From positions 79,161,067-79,225,066 of the forward strand of contig OX359245.1 of the NCBI GenBank assembly GCA_947179485.1: DNA of 64,000 bases, read 5' to 3'. Below are positions 11,990 through 23,178 of this stretch, piece by piece (the first letter of the stretch is position 1; each line of letters starts with the position of its first letter). Under the pieces are notes generated by a model, which saw nothing but the letters and a program-made list of their open reading frames with translations, did not search any database and was not told the origin of the DNA. Source of the stretch: Allacma fusca. Its lineage: Eukaryota > Arthropoda > Collembola > Symphypleona > Sminthuridae. A program made the position numbers and the translations under genes.

Positions 11990-12860
11990 GATTTTAAATC
12001 ATTTGAGCAAAACATCTTCATAGATAGAGTCAACCTCCCCATTTCTCCGAGTTGTTATGGTTGCTCAATTGATTTGTGGGAGCTTTCCCCAAATTTCATT
12101 GGCATTGCGTCTACATTTGTGGGAATCAAGAGTGTTGTCCAACTAACATCACAGTTAAAGCCGGTACTCAAAGATGACTATATGGGAACAAATCACACTA
12201 TACCCAGGTCCGTTTGGATATCCTGTAGAATTATTGTAATAGTTATTGCAGATGACTATGTACATAGACCCCGTAAACAATATAAGGAAAATTTTCAGAC
12301 AACAAACCACAGGCCGTTGTTATTTAGCAATATCATTGTTATTGTTGTTACCCCATGTATGTATATCCATGGACTTTCCCCACATTGTTCGCAAATTTAA
12401 ACTGGAATTTGCACCAGTTTTACTTATAAAGTTAGTCCGCGCTCCAAAATCCAATAAGGACCAATTAGAAGACAGTACTTACGTAGCTGAGCAATGGACA
12501 TTTGTGTGCTTGCCCTGTGCCAAATAAGATCGTTAAAATGGCACCCAATCCAACTACCTCCACGGAGTTTGTTACTGTGACATGATAAAGTTATAAACGA
12601 AATACAAACTGTTAGCGAATGTGGGGAAAATATTTATTGGAGGAAGCTAAAGCCAGGTATAGGAAGCTTGATTGATTATGAAGGATACGTTTCCGTTGAA
12701 TTTCAAACAGTTTATAGACGTTGAGACTGCCATACATCTGAACTTGCGGGAAAGTTTGAATTTCACTCAGAGAAATTTTCCAAACCGGAGGTATACTGAC
12801 AGATAGATTGCTTTGGGACCAGGAACTGAAATTTTTTTCGAAAGGATATACCTTTAAACG
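11990..12860 (+). pseudogene. Decayed ionotropic-receptor-like paralogue
   Basis: Blocks of this stretch match the receptor gene at 14,097-16,245 in the same order and strand. CSIDLWELSPNF and ASTFVGIKSVV pair with CLIDIWEISSTF and GSTFVGIKHPV; further on ESWALICMPC pairs with EQWTFVCLPC, and the nucleotide stretch around 12,600-12,850 (AACTGTTAGCGAA, GTAGACGTTGAGAC-like, GGTATACTGA) aligns with 14,775-15,000. The frame is interrupted several times and the channel and membrane parts are missing, so it is a relic of a tandem duplication. It covers only the N-terminal ligand-binding half. Confidence 0.75.
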
Positions 12861-14096
12861 TAAGTATAAGTGCTAAACTTTCAATAGCGAATATCATAGG
12901 ATCCAGACCTGTGATTCATAGAATATTTGATTCCCCAGTTTGTAGCAAATTTGGTTGTAGGTTGTTTAAAAATTTATTTCACTGACCTGTGACTACAGTT
13001 ATCACGATGTTAATGATAATTTATTTACTATGCCATATAAAATGCAATTTACATTAAGGTTTCATGTAGCTAAACATTGTTGTATCTCTGTTGTAAGTTT
13101 ATGGAATTAAAATAATTCTTTAAATATCTCTGACTGTGCCTACATGCATAACTATTTATACCTGAATAAGCTCCTTCGAAGCCTGATTATTATGACGTGC
13201 GAGACAAGGAGATTTTCCAAAGAACTTTGAAATTTTAAAATTTTTATTTCTAGTAGACAAGAATTAATTTGTTGTAAACATACATTAGCCTGCGTGAACC
13301 TCGTATCGCAACATATGTATATACACGCAAAATCGTATTGCAGTGCAAAAAATATTGAGATACAATTGATACGTACGGATTGGTCAATTTTTGACGGGGG
13401 GATTACTATGGATAATAAATCATTTGCTAACAAGATATACAAAATTTTGTGGTGATTCTATTGTGGTTTTTATGCCACTATATATTCCTCTTCAATAAGA
13501 ATGTGTGTTTCTTATAGTAGTTGCATATGCACATGTATTAGGGATTTGATCCACTTGTTGATATAGATTTACCAAGTATTTCCTCTTGTAATTGTTATAC
13601 ACTATACACAATGCTTTCCTTGTTTAAATTTGCAAAATTGAAATCATCTTAATATTTGTATATTATCTACAAATTGGCTACTGTAGTACCTTACAAATGT
13701 AATTGTTAGCTATCTCAGTCCCCTTACAGAATCAACGCTTGTCATATTATTTCCAGGCTAATCCAAAAAGGTGGAACAAAATGAAATGCAAACCTTTTAT
13801 TTTTGTATACACAGTTCATCATGTTAACAACAAAATAACTCTGCACACCAATTAGCGTCGGCACTACAGTTATGCTCAACACTTTAGCACAAAATATTTG
13901 CGGTACGTGCGTAATCAATTTTTAACTACCAAAGTCCTTCAGCATTTATGACTGAGGTAAATAAGTCCCTTGCTCAATTTTAGTGTTCGTGTATATTTCA
14001 AACAATACATTTCATATTCTGGCCTCACCGTGTTATTCAAACTCGATCTCTATTTCACTCGATTTAGAGTTTTTCGAGATTCCTGAAGATCAAACC
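12861..14096. other. Spacer between receptor pseudogene and receptor gene
   Basis: AT-rich with no supported gene. Just before the receptor start, an acceptor-like CAATTTTAG at about 13,974-13,982 leaves room for an upstream non-coding or short coding exon. Confidence 0.35.
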
Positions 14097-16245
14097 ATGC
14101 GATTTACATCCACTCATGCCCTATATACATTAACCCAAACGCTATTATTTGTGCAGTACTGCTATTCGATCGTTTACACTGAAATACCTTCTTCTGTTAA
14201 ACTACTTGAGAGACAAGTCGTCGGACAAGGGAGTTTGGTCCCCATACTGTCAAGTTTTCCTGGCTGTTTAATTGATATCTGGGAAATTTCTTCAACTTTC
14301 CTGGACATTGGCAGTACATTCGTAGGGATCAAACACCCTGTGCGGTTAATTAAAAGACACAACACCGTATCCATTACAGGTACGAAAACAAAGTACATTG
14401 TACACAGGACGGTTTGGATACATTGCAATGTAATTGTAGCATTTATCAACAACCCAAGGATTGTTTTCAGTTTTAAGTCTAAAGACTTATCATTCAACAA
14501 TCACCTTGCCTTTATTGTTACTCCCTCTGTACAACGGAGCTTCACTCGCTTTATTGCCAAATTAAAACTGGATTCTGCACCAATTGTAATCATAAAAATA
14601 GGGTGTACTACATCCTTTGAAGACAAAATACAAGGCAATGCTTACGTTATTGAATCGTGGGCATTAATATGTATGCCTTGTACCAAATGGACATTGGACG
14701 ATTTCGAGCCATCCGAACTAATTGCAGGAAGCATGCTGTTGTCGTGCCATAGTCTTATGAATCAAATCCGAACTGTTAGCGAAGGTGGTAAAAACATTTA
14801 CTGGTCCATGTATGAGCCAGTGCAGTTTATGGATGACCAAGGAGTCCTACGAAGCAACATACGGACGGATACTTTCCCATTGAACCCCAATTATTTTGTA
14901 GACGTTGAGACCTCCATATACCTAAACTTGTGGGAAAGTTTGAATTACACTCTGAGTGATGATTCAGTCCCCAGGTATACTGATGGTCAAGTAATTTTGG
15001 GCACGGAGACAAAAATATTTTTTTCAAGGTCTCATTTTGAAGCAACGGATATATACTTTGGAGGATTTAAATTTATAACTTCCGAATCAGTGACCAGTAT
15101 TATAAATGGGAACATGCTCACCAAACCGTTTAATGGGCATGTGTGGTTGGCGGTAATTTTCTCAACGCTGGTGATGCTGTTGTTTTTTACTGTAGGGACA
15201 TTTTGGCATGGGTCCAGAATTGATATTGTACTTGTAGGTGTTTGGAACATTCTGTGGTTTACGGGAGTTCTGCTAGAACAATGTGATAGCGCGACACCTT
15301 TAAAAAGAACCAACCAAAAGAATAATTTGCTTGTAAAATTCTGCGCCATCATTGGCACGTTTTGGGTGTTTGCAAGCATCGTCCTCACAAACTTATACAA
15401 AGGAGTTGTAAGTTCCGACTACTCCGTCAGGTACCCTTTTCAAACCAAATGGAGGTATTTGAAAGATCTAGAAAATTTTACTTGGTACACAGTATCAACG
15501 GACAAAAAATTCCCTCGAAAGAAAAATCTATCTCGAAAAAATTTATGGTCAATTCTCAAACACCAAACCTTACCTCACCGAAACGTATTGTATCTCCTCT
15601 GGCGCAGGTATGGAAAGCTGCATTTTGATAAACAGAATTAAGGAAGAGATCCCTACGTCTCCAACACTTTTAAAGGATAGATTAAAAGAAATTCATTACC
15701 TCGAAGACTTACCCAAAAGAATATTTTACATATGTGGGAGTGAGCTAAATCGGGAGTTCCTGAGTTCAGAACTATCGGAGCCGAAAACCGCCCTTGTAGT
15801 TCTAGAGTCGGAATTTGTTCACTACTGGGAAATTTTTATTGACCTAATAAAATCTGGAAGGGTAAAACGTTTTCATCACAACTGGGTTACCCGAGATAAA
15901 TTTCTTGAAGATCAGTTGCACTTGCAATTCTTTGATATACCAAGCAGCTTGTTTCGAAATATACCATTGAATGTATTTCAACGCCTTGCATTTTCTGGAA
16001 TTTTGGGGCTATGGGTTAAATGGGATAAAATTTACCAACAGAGTTTTTACAGAGCGGGTCGGAACAAACTTTTGAAAGAAAATCATTTGAATGACTTTCA
16101 AGCACTTTCCTTTGGCAGTTCAAGTATTTCCATTGTGTTTTTAGTAATATTGTACGGATGGTTGGTTTGTCTAACTGTATTTGTATCAGAGTTGGGCTGG
16201 CGAAGTTTGACGATGCAAATGCAAAAATCTTTAAATTTGGGCTAA
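14097..16245 (+). CDS. Divergent ionotropic-receptor-like chemoreceptor, one apparent frameshift
   Basis: The best start is ATG at 14,097, opening with a hydrophobic leader (TLTQTLLFVQYC); the frame is open further upstream but only from a non-ATG codon. About 300 residues of ligand-binding-like sequence follow, then membrane segments at about 15,136-15,205 (VWLAVIFSTLVMLLFF), 15,235-15,280 and 15,335-15,400, ending in NLYKGVVSSDYS, close to NAYKGVITSDLT in the receptor at 23,179-25,152. A last membrane helix (SIVFLVILYGWLVCLTVFV) precedes the stop at 16,243. The layout is that of ionotropic-receptor ligand-gated channels of arthropod sensory neurons. The frame shifts by one base between about 15,490 and 15,610, most likely near the A run at 15,503-15,509, after which the second frame reads on to the end. 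This could be a young null allele or an assembly error. Confidence 0.75.
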
Positions 16246-16689
16246 CACTTGATTCGAAATTTGGGCTCGCTTTTATAAGACAAGGAAAAAATTCCTCGAA
16301 ATCTTGGGTTTGTAAATTTTTTATGGAAACTTTATTTCAACAGCCCCAATCAAGATTTGCGCAGGTGCCATAAATGTACAAAAAGTTTATTTATATCTGA
16401 AGGAAATACACCTGTATAAAAAGTTATTAAACACTTATAAAAGGAAAACTATGCCAACGGTAAGTCAGTTCACAGTGATATAGCAATTTGATCTACACAT
16501 TAACCACTTTTGAGGATATCCGGTTCTTGATGAAAAACGGGCTGGCCCGCAAAGTCGTAACATTTTCTTATAAATTCCGGAACATTAGTGTCTCTATATA
16601 TTGAGCACAAATAAATATTTCAAAAATTTAACCTCAATTATATACTAAATTAGTTATTTGAAACGCAAACAAAAATTTTGACGATTATC
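16246..16689. other. Spacer between convergent receptor and dehydrogenase genes
   Basis: The two genes face each other here, so both 3' untranslated regions should lie in this stretch. It is AT-rich with several AATAAA-like words on each strand (for example 16,610-16,616). No other signal is seen. Confidence 0.4.
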
Positions 16690-17955
16690 TTACATCAAAA
16701 AATGAATGCTTCCAAACCAGGAAGGCACGTAAATATGTTCTTTGCCAAGCAAAACTCCGTGGATGGCTCTCTGGGCAACTTCCTCAGGGGTCAGTCCTCG
16801 GTTTAAAAACTTGTATCTTCTGGAAAATCAATTAATTGTAAGCCTTAAATTTACATTGTCAAAAGTTGTACATAGATTTTGAGGAAATTAGTAGGAATTT
16901 GACTCACTTAATGTTACAATCATGCCCTGCGGTCATATTCGTAGAGACCATGTCTGGATAAACTGTACTAAAAGAAATTTCCGGTTTCCCAGGAGCATGT
17001 CTCAAATCCTCTTTCATACTTTCCATAAATCCACGAAGAGCAAACTTTGAGGCCCCATAAGCAGCGCCAGAGGAGCATGGCAAGAATCCAAGAGATGAGC
17101 AAGTGGCTATAACGTGACCTGTTCCCTTTTCAATCATTTTAGGCAAAAATTCCCGCACTGTCCATGAGCTGGACATTACATTTACAGCAAATACTTTTTC
17201 AAATATTTCCGGGTCCTCCTTCCAGCCCTTGGACGAATGACCAGCAATCCCTGCGTTGTTGAAGAGCATGGTGACGTCTCCTATCTCTTTCCGAACCTGC
17301 GCCAGAATTTTAAGATTTTCAAAATTCGTTTTAAAAAACAATAATTTAAAACATTCAACATGTGTATACATTTTAATATTAAAATTCTAAAAATATTACT
17401 TTCTGAGCCGCTGCAGCAACTTGGAATCGATCGCTGACGTCAACAGTATGAGCGAATACAGTTTTCAAGCCAGAAGACTTTAGCAGAGCTATCGTTTCGT
17501 TAATGGCCTTTTGGTCAACATCCCAAATGATAATTGTTTGTTTCTTCTCCCTTCGTGCCAATTCAGAACATATAGCTCTTCCGATCCCATTAGCTCCGCC
17601 AGTTACCTTTGAAGCGGGAAAGTTAAATTACTATGACATGTAACAATCCACAATGAGCTTTACATTTCCAAAACATTTCTGTAATGACGAAACAAATTGT
17701 TTTGGAAATTCTTGGGATTCTTTTTTGCTATGCTTTAAATCTTAACTACTTCAGAATTTTCAGACATCCTACAGAAGCCAAAAGCATTTTTTTGTATCCA
17801 CTCACCAGAACCACTTGATCCTTCAAACTCTTTGGAGATCCAGGGAAAACAATTTTGAGGAAACTTCGACTCCTTGTAAATACTGCGTACAGGAATAGAT
17901 AAAGGATTTCTAAAGAAAACTGTATAAATAGACGAAAGTCCTTAAAATGTAACAT
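16690..17955 (-). CDS. Short-chain dehydrogenase/reductase, SDR16C-like (17-beta-HSD11 / retinol dehydrogenase type)
   Basis: Four exons with matching phases give 291 residues: 17,806-17,955, 17,400-17,606, 16,908-17,296 and 16,690-16,819. The N-terminus is a hydrophobic helix (EILYLFLYAVF), the usual ER or lipid-droplet anchor of this subfamily. The Rossmann dinucleotide motif VTGGANGIGR opens exon 2. Exon 3 holds NNAG, the catalytic Ser (CSSLGF) and YGASK, so the Ser-Tyr-Lys triad is complete. Length and motif order suit SDR16C oxidoreductases acting on retinoids, steroids or other lipophilic alcohols with NAD(P). The exact substrate cannot be read from sequence. It looks intact and converges with the receptor gene to its left. 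Confidence 0.9.
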
Positions 17956-20009
17956 GATTAATATTATGTGAATTTAGATTTTAAATAGATCCAATGGTAG
18001 GGTTATGAAAATAACCAACAATAAAATCAGAAGTTATTTCAAGAAGAAAGACTAATTGCTTCTGGAACCAGGAACGATCAACGGACTTTATATAAAGTCA
18101 AGGGGAATGGACGCAATCATTGTCATTTTGCAAATAAGCCGTTTGTGAATCTGTACAACCTGATATTCAGATATGCGTGTGAATAAGATGCTGTACATAT
18201 TATCTCATTACACGTGCCAAAAAAATAAGTAAAAAAATTAACAACGGCTCGTGTGTGCAAATTTCCACCTATGTATGTACGACTCACATGGGTTCAATAC
18301 TTCTGTCTGGCCCATCCGGATGCATAATGATAGTTTGGGACTCTCGCTTTAAGACTCTTCCGATGGTGACCCTGAGGCTCTCTTGTGAGTAAGCATATGC
18401 ACGAGCTAAAACTAAACCTATAGCATCATCTTTTCTAACGGCTTTTTCTGTATGTTTGGCTTCCAAGCAATAGAGAGGATCTGTCGTGACTCTTTGATCT
18501 TCTCACAATCAGACTCAAACCATTCGCTATTACTCTAGGTGTGACAGGTACCGGAATTTCATATGTATTTAAATGTAAATGGCTGACGCTATTGTATTCC
18601 CAGAACTTTGATTTACAGAGTAAACTTCAAGAGATTACAGGTCTGAAGCAAGAACCAAAAGTTACACTGACAATGTGAGAGAGCAAATATGATCTTGCTG
18701 ATGAAGGAAGGCTATATTAGCTATGACAACATTTGAACACAGCTCTTATACAGCTGGGATTCCTATCGACTGTAGATATTTGTACAATTCGGTTCCTAAA
18801 AAAGTATTTTTTTTAATAAGACTTCAGAGTTGGGATTACCTACAAAAGCACGTCAGTAATGGAACAAGTTTCTGTATAGGATTTTATATTTAATTTACTT
18901 TTGCTTTCACACATATTATTAAACATCGCTAGAATTTATTCATGTGAACTATACGATACTAATTTTTCTCCTTTATAAGACTTTTCCTGTCAAATGCAAT
19001 GTGCTTCATAATTTTTTAATAGTGAACTGGACAAGAAATCAAGTCCAAATAATTTTTTTTGATATTACAGAGTAATTAAGGAATTTTCCTTTCAGGCCAG
19101 ACACAGTGATATTTCCGTATAAGGGCATCCCTTGTGAAACATGAGATAATTACATAATCATTTTATCAATTGTTCTCATTAATCTCTGCAAATTTACATA
19201 GCACAACTCCGATTGAGGTAATTTGTAATGTTCATCATGTAATGTGCCCTTGGTAGGAATAACTCTTGAATGTATATGTACATACAGTAAAATAATGTAT
19301 AACACGTAAATGAAGTTTACATTTATGTATATACTTTTTGTTGTAATTATGTGTGAACCTACAAAGGATGAGCCTTCTAATAAGTAAGTAGTCTCTAAGT
19401 AGTTACCTTTTAATGAAATGCTCCTAAAGGTATCTACTTATGTTTCGTCATTGGAATACAGTGTTACTATAGGAAGGATTTAAGGAAGCATCAGTTTAAT
19501 TTAAGCTTGATTTATGGATGAGAAAATTTTCATTGTTAATGGGACCTTGGCATTGTAAATTCCTTGCACACTTCTCACTATGCCGTTTTTGGGAGGGTGT
19601 CATTGAAAATCTTAAAAAGAACTACCTGTACTTTTGACAATGACGTTTAATGACAAGATAAATAGAATTCACACGACTTAATAAAAAGAAACCACGGAGT
19701 TAAAAGTTTGCAACAAGTCTTTATAAACACCTTAAACAGTTTCTTCGAATGGCATGACATTAGTTTGCTAAGTTTTATCGCATTGCAAAACGAGACGCTC
19801 AAAATAATCGGCATTGCTAATTTTTAATAACATGTTTCCCAAGGATTATATACCACCAATTAGTACAGAGTATGTTTAAGTTGCTTCATCTTCCTAACAG
19901 ACCAATCCACTCTGGATTGGAACTTAAGGATCACGGTTGGTAAAAATTGTCGTTGTTAGCTGGTATTCACCAAACGCAGAATCGATATCAAAGCCAGAGT
20001 TTACACATA
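17956..20009. other. About 2 kb upstream of the dehydrogenase, no firm gene
   Basis: It should contain the dehydrogenase promoter. An open block at 18,284-18,466 (minus) ends at a CCCAT|GTGAGT donor-like site and could be a stray exon, but its sequence suggests no family. The remainder is AT-rich without repeats that I can define. Confidence 0.35.
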
Positions 20010-20011
20010 TA

Positions 20012-20845
20012 CAGTAAAACCTGTATATAATGGCCGTTCATATAGTGGTTTCCTGTCAATAGTGGTCAAATTTGGCTTCCCGGTCCCATCTCCTATCCTT
20101 TATCATAGGGAATTCCCTCTATATAATGGTTTTCTATATAGTGGTAACCTGTTCATAGTAGTCTAATGAGCATGCAACTTCAGTTCAAAATACAGCTTAA
20201 AGCACCTGTATATAGTGGTCAACCAGTCAGAACGAAGGAATACAACTCGCGCAAACCCGAACCAATGACACAGCTGTTTGAGTTTAGTGCAATTAAAGGC
20301 ATTTTGGGGCGTTTTTATCTCCAGCCGTTTAATATTGCATGTATTTGTACTAAATCAAACGATGGTTTATTGGCTATATTATTAGTCCTTTGAAGTATTT
20401 CAATTAATTAGTGGTTACTTTTAATCATTTTAAAAAATTATTATTAGCTTTAAAAGATCTCAGATGATTTAATCATCCTGAGGTAATTCGAAACGAAACT
20501 TCGTCGAATAAATAGGTCGACAAATATTTTTACCCAATTTCTCTATGGAAAATGCCTAAAAGGCAAGGTGCTTTGAAGATCATTGCAGTATTCTTCAAGA
20601 TTCCCTTGGCAAGGTGAAAATTCGAAGTCTCAATTAGAAGTAAATTAGTGATTATTTTTAAAAAAGTGTAAAATTGCTGGTTGTCAATAACATATGCAAT
20701 TCAAACTGCTGGATTCCTGCTTGTATACCTGTATATGTATGTTTATATAGTGACTTTTGACCACTATATACTTATACAGTGGTCCCTGTCTATAGTGGTC
20801 AAATTTTGGCGTCCCTAGGAAAACCATTATATACAGGTTTTACTG
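20012..20845. mobile_element. pogo/Tigger-like MITE
   Basis: Terminal inverted repeats begin CAGTAAAACCTGTATATAAT and the right end is the reverse complement, with TA on both sides as target duplication. Subterminal TATAGTGGTCAAATTT words occur near both ends. No transposase frame is present. CAGT termini plus TA duplication place it in the Tc1/mariner superfamily, pogo group. Confidence 0.85.
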
Positions 20846-21120
20846 TATATACAATATATCTACATGGTCGAAAAGACTTGGGAAGAAAGAGGAATTGGTA
20901 AATATTTCGATTGTCCTTTGATAGCATCGTCTCTAGTCGATGCCGGAAGAAATGCTCCCACCCAAAAAATTGAGGGAACCGAGATTCATGAATATATGGT
21001 CGCTTTGATTGTATTCAGTAAATTGTTCACACTGCAAATTTTACCATCTCGTAAACAAAGTCTGGTCTCTGCATAATACAAGCTGACAATGAGATGTTTC
21101 TGCACTGCTCGTCCAAGGTA
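20846..21120. other. Short spacer with an accidental-looking open frame
   Basis: A 70-codon frame from 20,864 (plus) lies between two transposons. It shows no family features and no splice signals, so I do not call it a gene. Confidence 0.3.
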
Positions 21121-21927
21121 CAGTCGACTCTCCTTATAGCGTCTCTCCCTATAAAGTCACTCTCCCTATTAAGTCATCCTGGGTTCCTCCCAAGCGACAT
21201 TACATGATAATTTTTACCTTTATAGCGTCACTCGTTATAACACCAGTTCCTTTATAAAGTCGCTTTTTTGTAGCCGTAAGGTAAAAAATGTACCCTTATA
21301 ACGTCATGTTGACGTTGCAAAGCGTTAAACCTAGCTAAATAACATACTGGTGCTGTCATTTTAAAGTTTTTTACGCTTCAATTTCACTATAATTGCATTG
21401 GCTTATTATAAAGCGACGTTATAAAAGACTGGGAGGAACGTATAATTGTAAATTTATGTGCAAGCGTGGTTAAAGACATTGTCTAAGTCCCATCCAGGAA
21501 ATTCCACATTTCCAAGCTTTTAGATTTATTTTCTCATCCAGTAAATAACTGATATTCATAGTTGTAACGGAGTTACATTTTTCCTTGTTTAAAAACGTTT
21601 GTAAATGATCTGACACGTGTCGTATTGAGATTCAGAAAATATTTTATTCAATCCTGACCTTTGTTTTTGACGGCGTTTGTGGCTTGGCTCACTTTGAAAA
21701 GTTTGACTATTTATTAATCAATATTAACTATTTTTATTCTCATTCTGCATAGACATATAGTATACTATATGTATGACTGCAATGAAACGAGACATGAGTC
21801 CAATTTAACTAAAAACAAAGAATTTGCAATTAAATCGTTATTTATTTTATGTGCCTCTATAACGTCGTTCCCTTATAACGCCACTTTTTGGGAGATTTAT
21901 TGACGTCGTTATAAAGAAAGTCGACTG
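21121..21927. mobile_element. Second pogo-like MITE, different family
   Basis: It starts CAGTCGACTCTCCTTATAGC and ends with the near reverse complement AAAGTCGACTG, flanked by TA on both sides. Words like CCTTATAACG and CGTTATAA recur near the ends. It is non-coding and lies only 275 bp right of the other pogo-like element, but the two share no sequence beyond the CAGT terminus. Confidence 0.85.
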
Positions 21928-22103
21928 TAGTGGGACATTTAAAATCCTTCAGCAAAATTCAGGTCGTGTACGTAAACTCCCGTTGATGATTGTTCAGCTT
22001 AAGAGTTAACACATAATGATACAAATTTTCATGGCCAACGTATGAAAGTTCAAATACAAGTTTTCACATGCAAACTTAAGCAATACATTTAATTGGTAGA
22101 GAT

Positions 22104-23092
22104 TAGTGTTTCTTGTCAATTGCAAGTTAACCGCAATTACTAATTGCACTTGCAAGTTCGGTTCAATTACGGTTATTTTACACCAGGGAATTGCGATTGC
22201 CGATGCAAGTGCAATTTCTGTGTACTTAAATTGCAATTACACAAGCATTAAATACTTGCAATTACCGGTTATGCCCAACTGAAATTGATAAAAATTCAAT
22301 TGCAATTGCAAGTGATTGCCCTGCAAAAAGTTGCAATTTAAATAGACTTATCAATTTAATTGCAACTTGCAACCGTTTCGAATTTGAGCGCAAAATTCCA
22401 CAAAATGCCTCAATAAGTCATTCCGCTCTGATAACAAATGTACATAATAATCAAGAGTAATGTCTCAATGAGTGTAATAATTATTGTACTGATTGTGAGT
22501 GTACAATTCCGTTGGTAAGGAGGCAAATTTATCTAAGTGAATTTTTGATTAGCATCAAAATTATAGATTATATAAATATGTATACATTATAGTTATACTA
22601 ATATTTTAAGTGTTTCTTGTAAATATATGTTGAAGGAAGAAATTTTACAATATTTTAGCCTTGGAAGGCTGAAAGAAAGGCTATTTCCTTTGTGCACCTT
22701 TCATTATGCATTGCATCTAGATCATTTTATTTAATACACTTTGTTCAATTTAGTGAAACATGAATATCATATTGCCACGAATCCAAAATGCACAGATCAT
22801 TTTGCCTCTTCGCTGACAATGTATACTGTATATCAGTTAACTTGCAATTACAAATTGCAATTGCACTTGCAATTGTACTTATCGGTGCAATTACTGCCAA
22901 ATGTTTTTGCAATTGCCTTATCAACTGCAAGTAACTTATGAACTAATTGCAAGTTCAACTTCGGTTATTTGCATGATTTAATTGCAGCATTTTAGCAAGT
23001 ACCAGTTACCGCATTACCAGTACTTGCATTATCAATTATAATTGTAATTGCAAGTTCGGTTATTCCCAAAACTTGCACCGACAGAAACACTA
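22104..23092. mobile_element. hAT-like non-autonomous element, TGCAATTGCAA-rich, complete
   Basis: Termini are TAGTGTTTCTTG and its near reverse complement CAGAAACACTA, and the 8-bp sequence GTAGAGAT flanks both ends (22,096-22,103 and 23,093-23,100). About 300 bp at each end are filled with TTGCAATTGCAA and CAAGTTAACCG-like words. The interior has no transposase. Short TIR, 8-bp duplication and subterminal repeats fit hAT. An inverted copy lies at the left edge of the window. It inserted just downstream of the receptor gene. Confidence 0.85.
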
Positions 23093-23178
23093 GTAGAGAT
23101 TAACATTTAATTCAGTACATAATCTAAACCATTACTGACACTAAATTTTCAATCGTCTAGTTCCATTGGTTTAATGTT

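Noticed and set aside
13983-14096. Earlier start for the receptor gene
   Set aside because: The extension begins at a non-ATG codon; the ATG at 14,097 is followed by a leader-like hydrophobic stretch.
18284-18466. Separate small gene left of the dehydrogenase promoter
   Set aside because: Only a donor-like end supports it; no acceptor, no family and no partner exon found.
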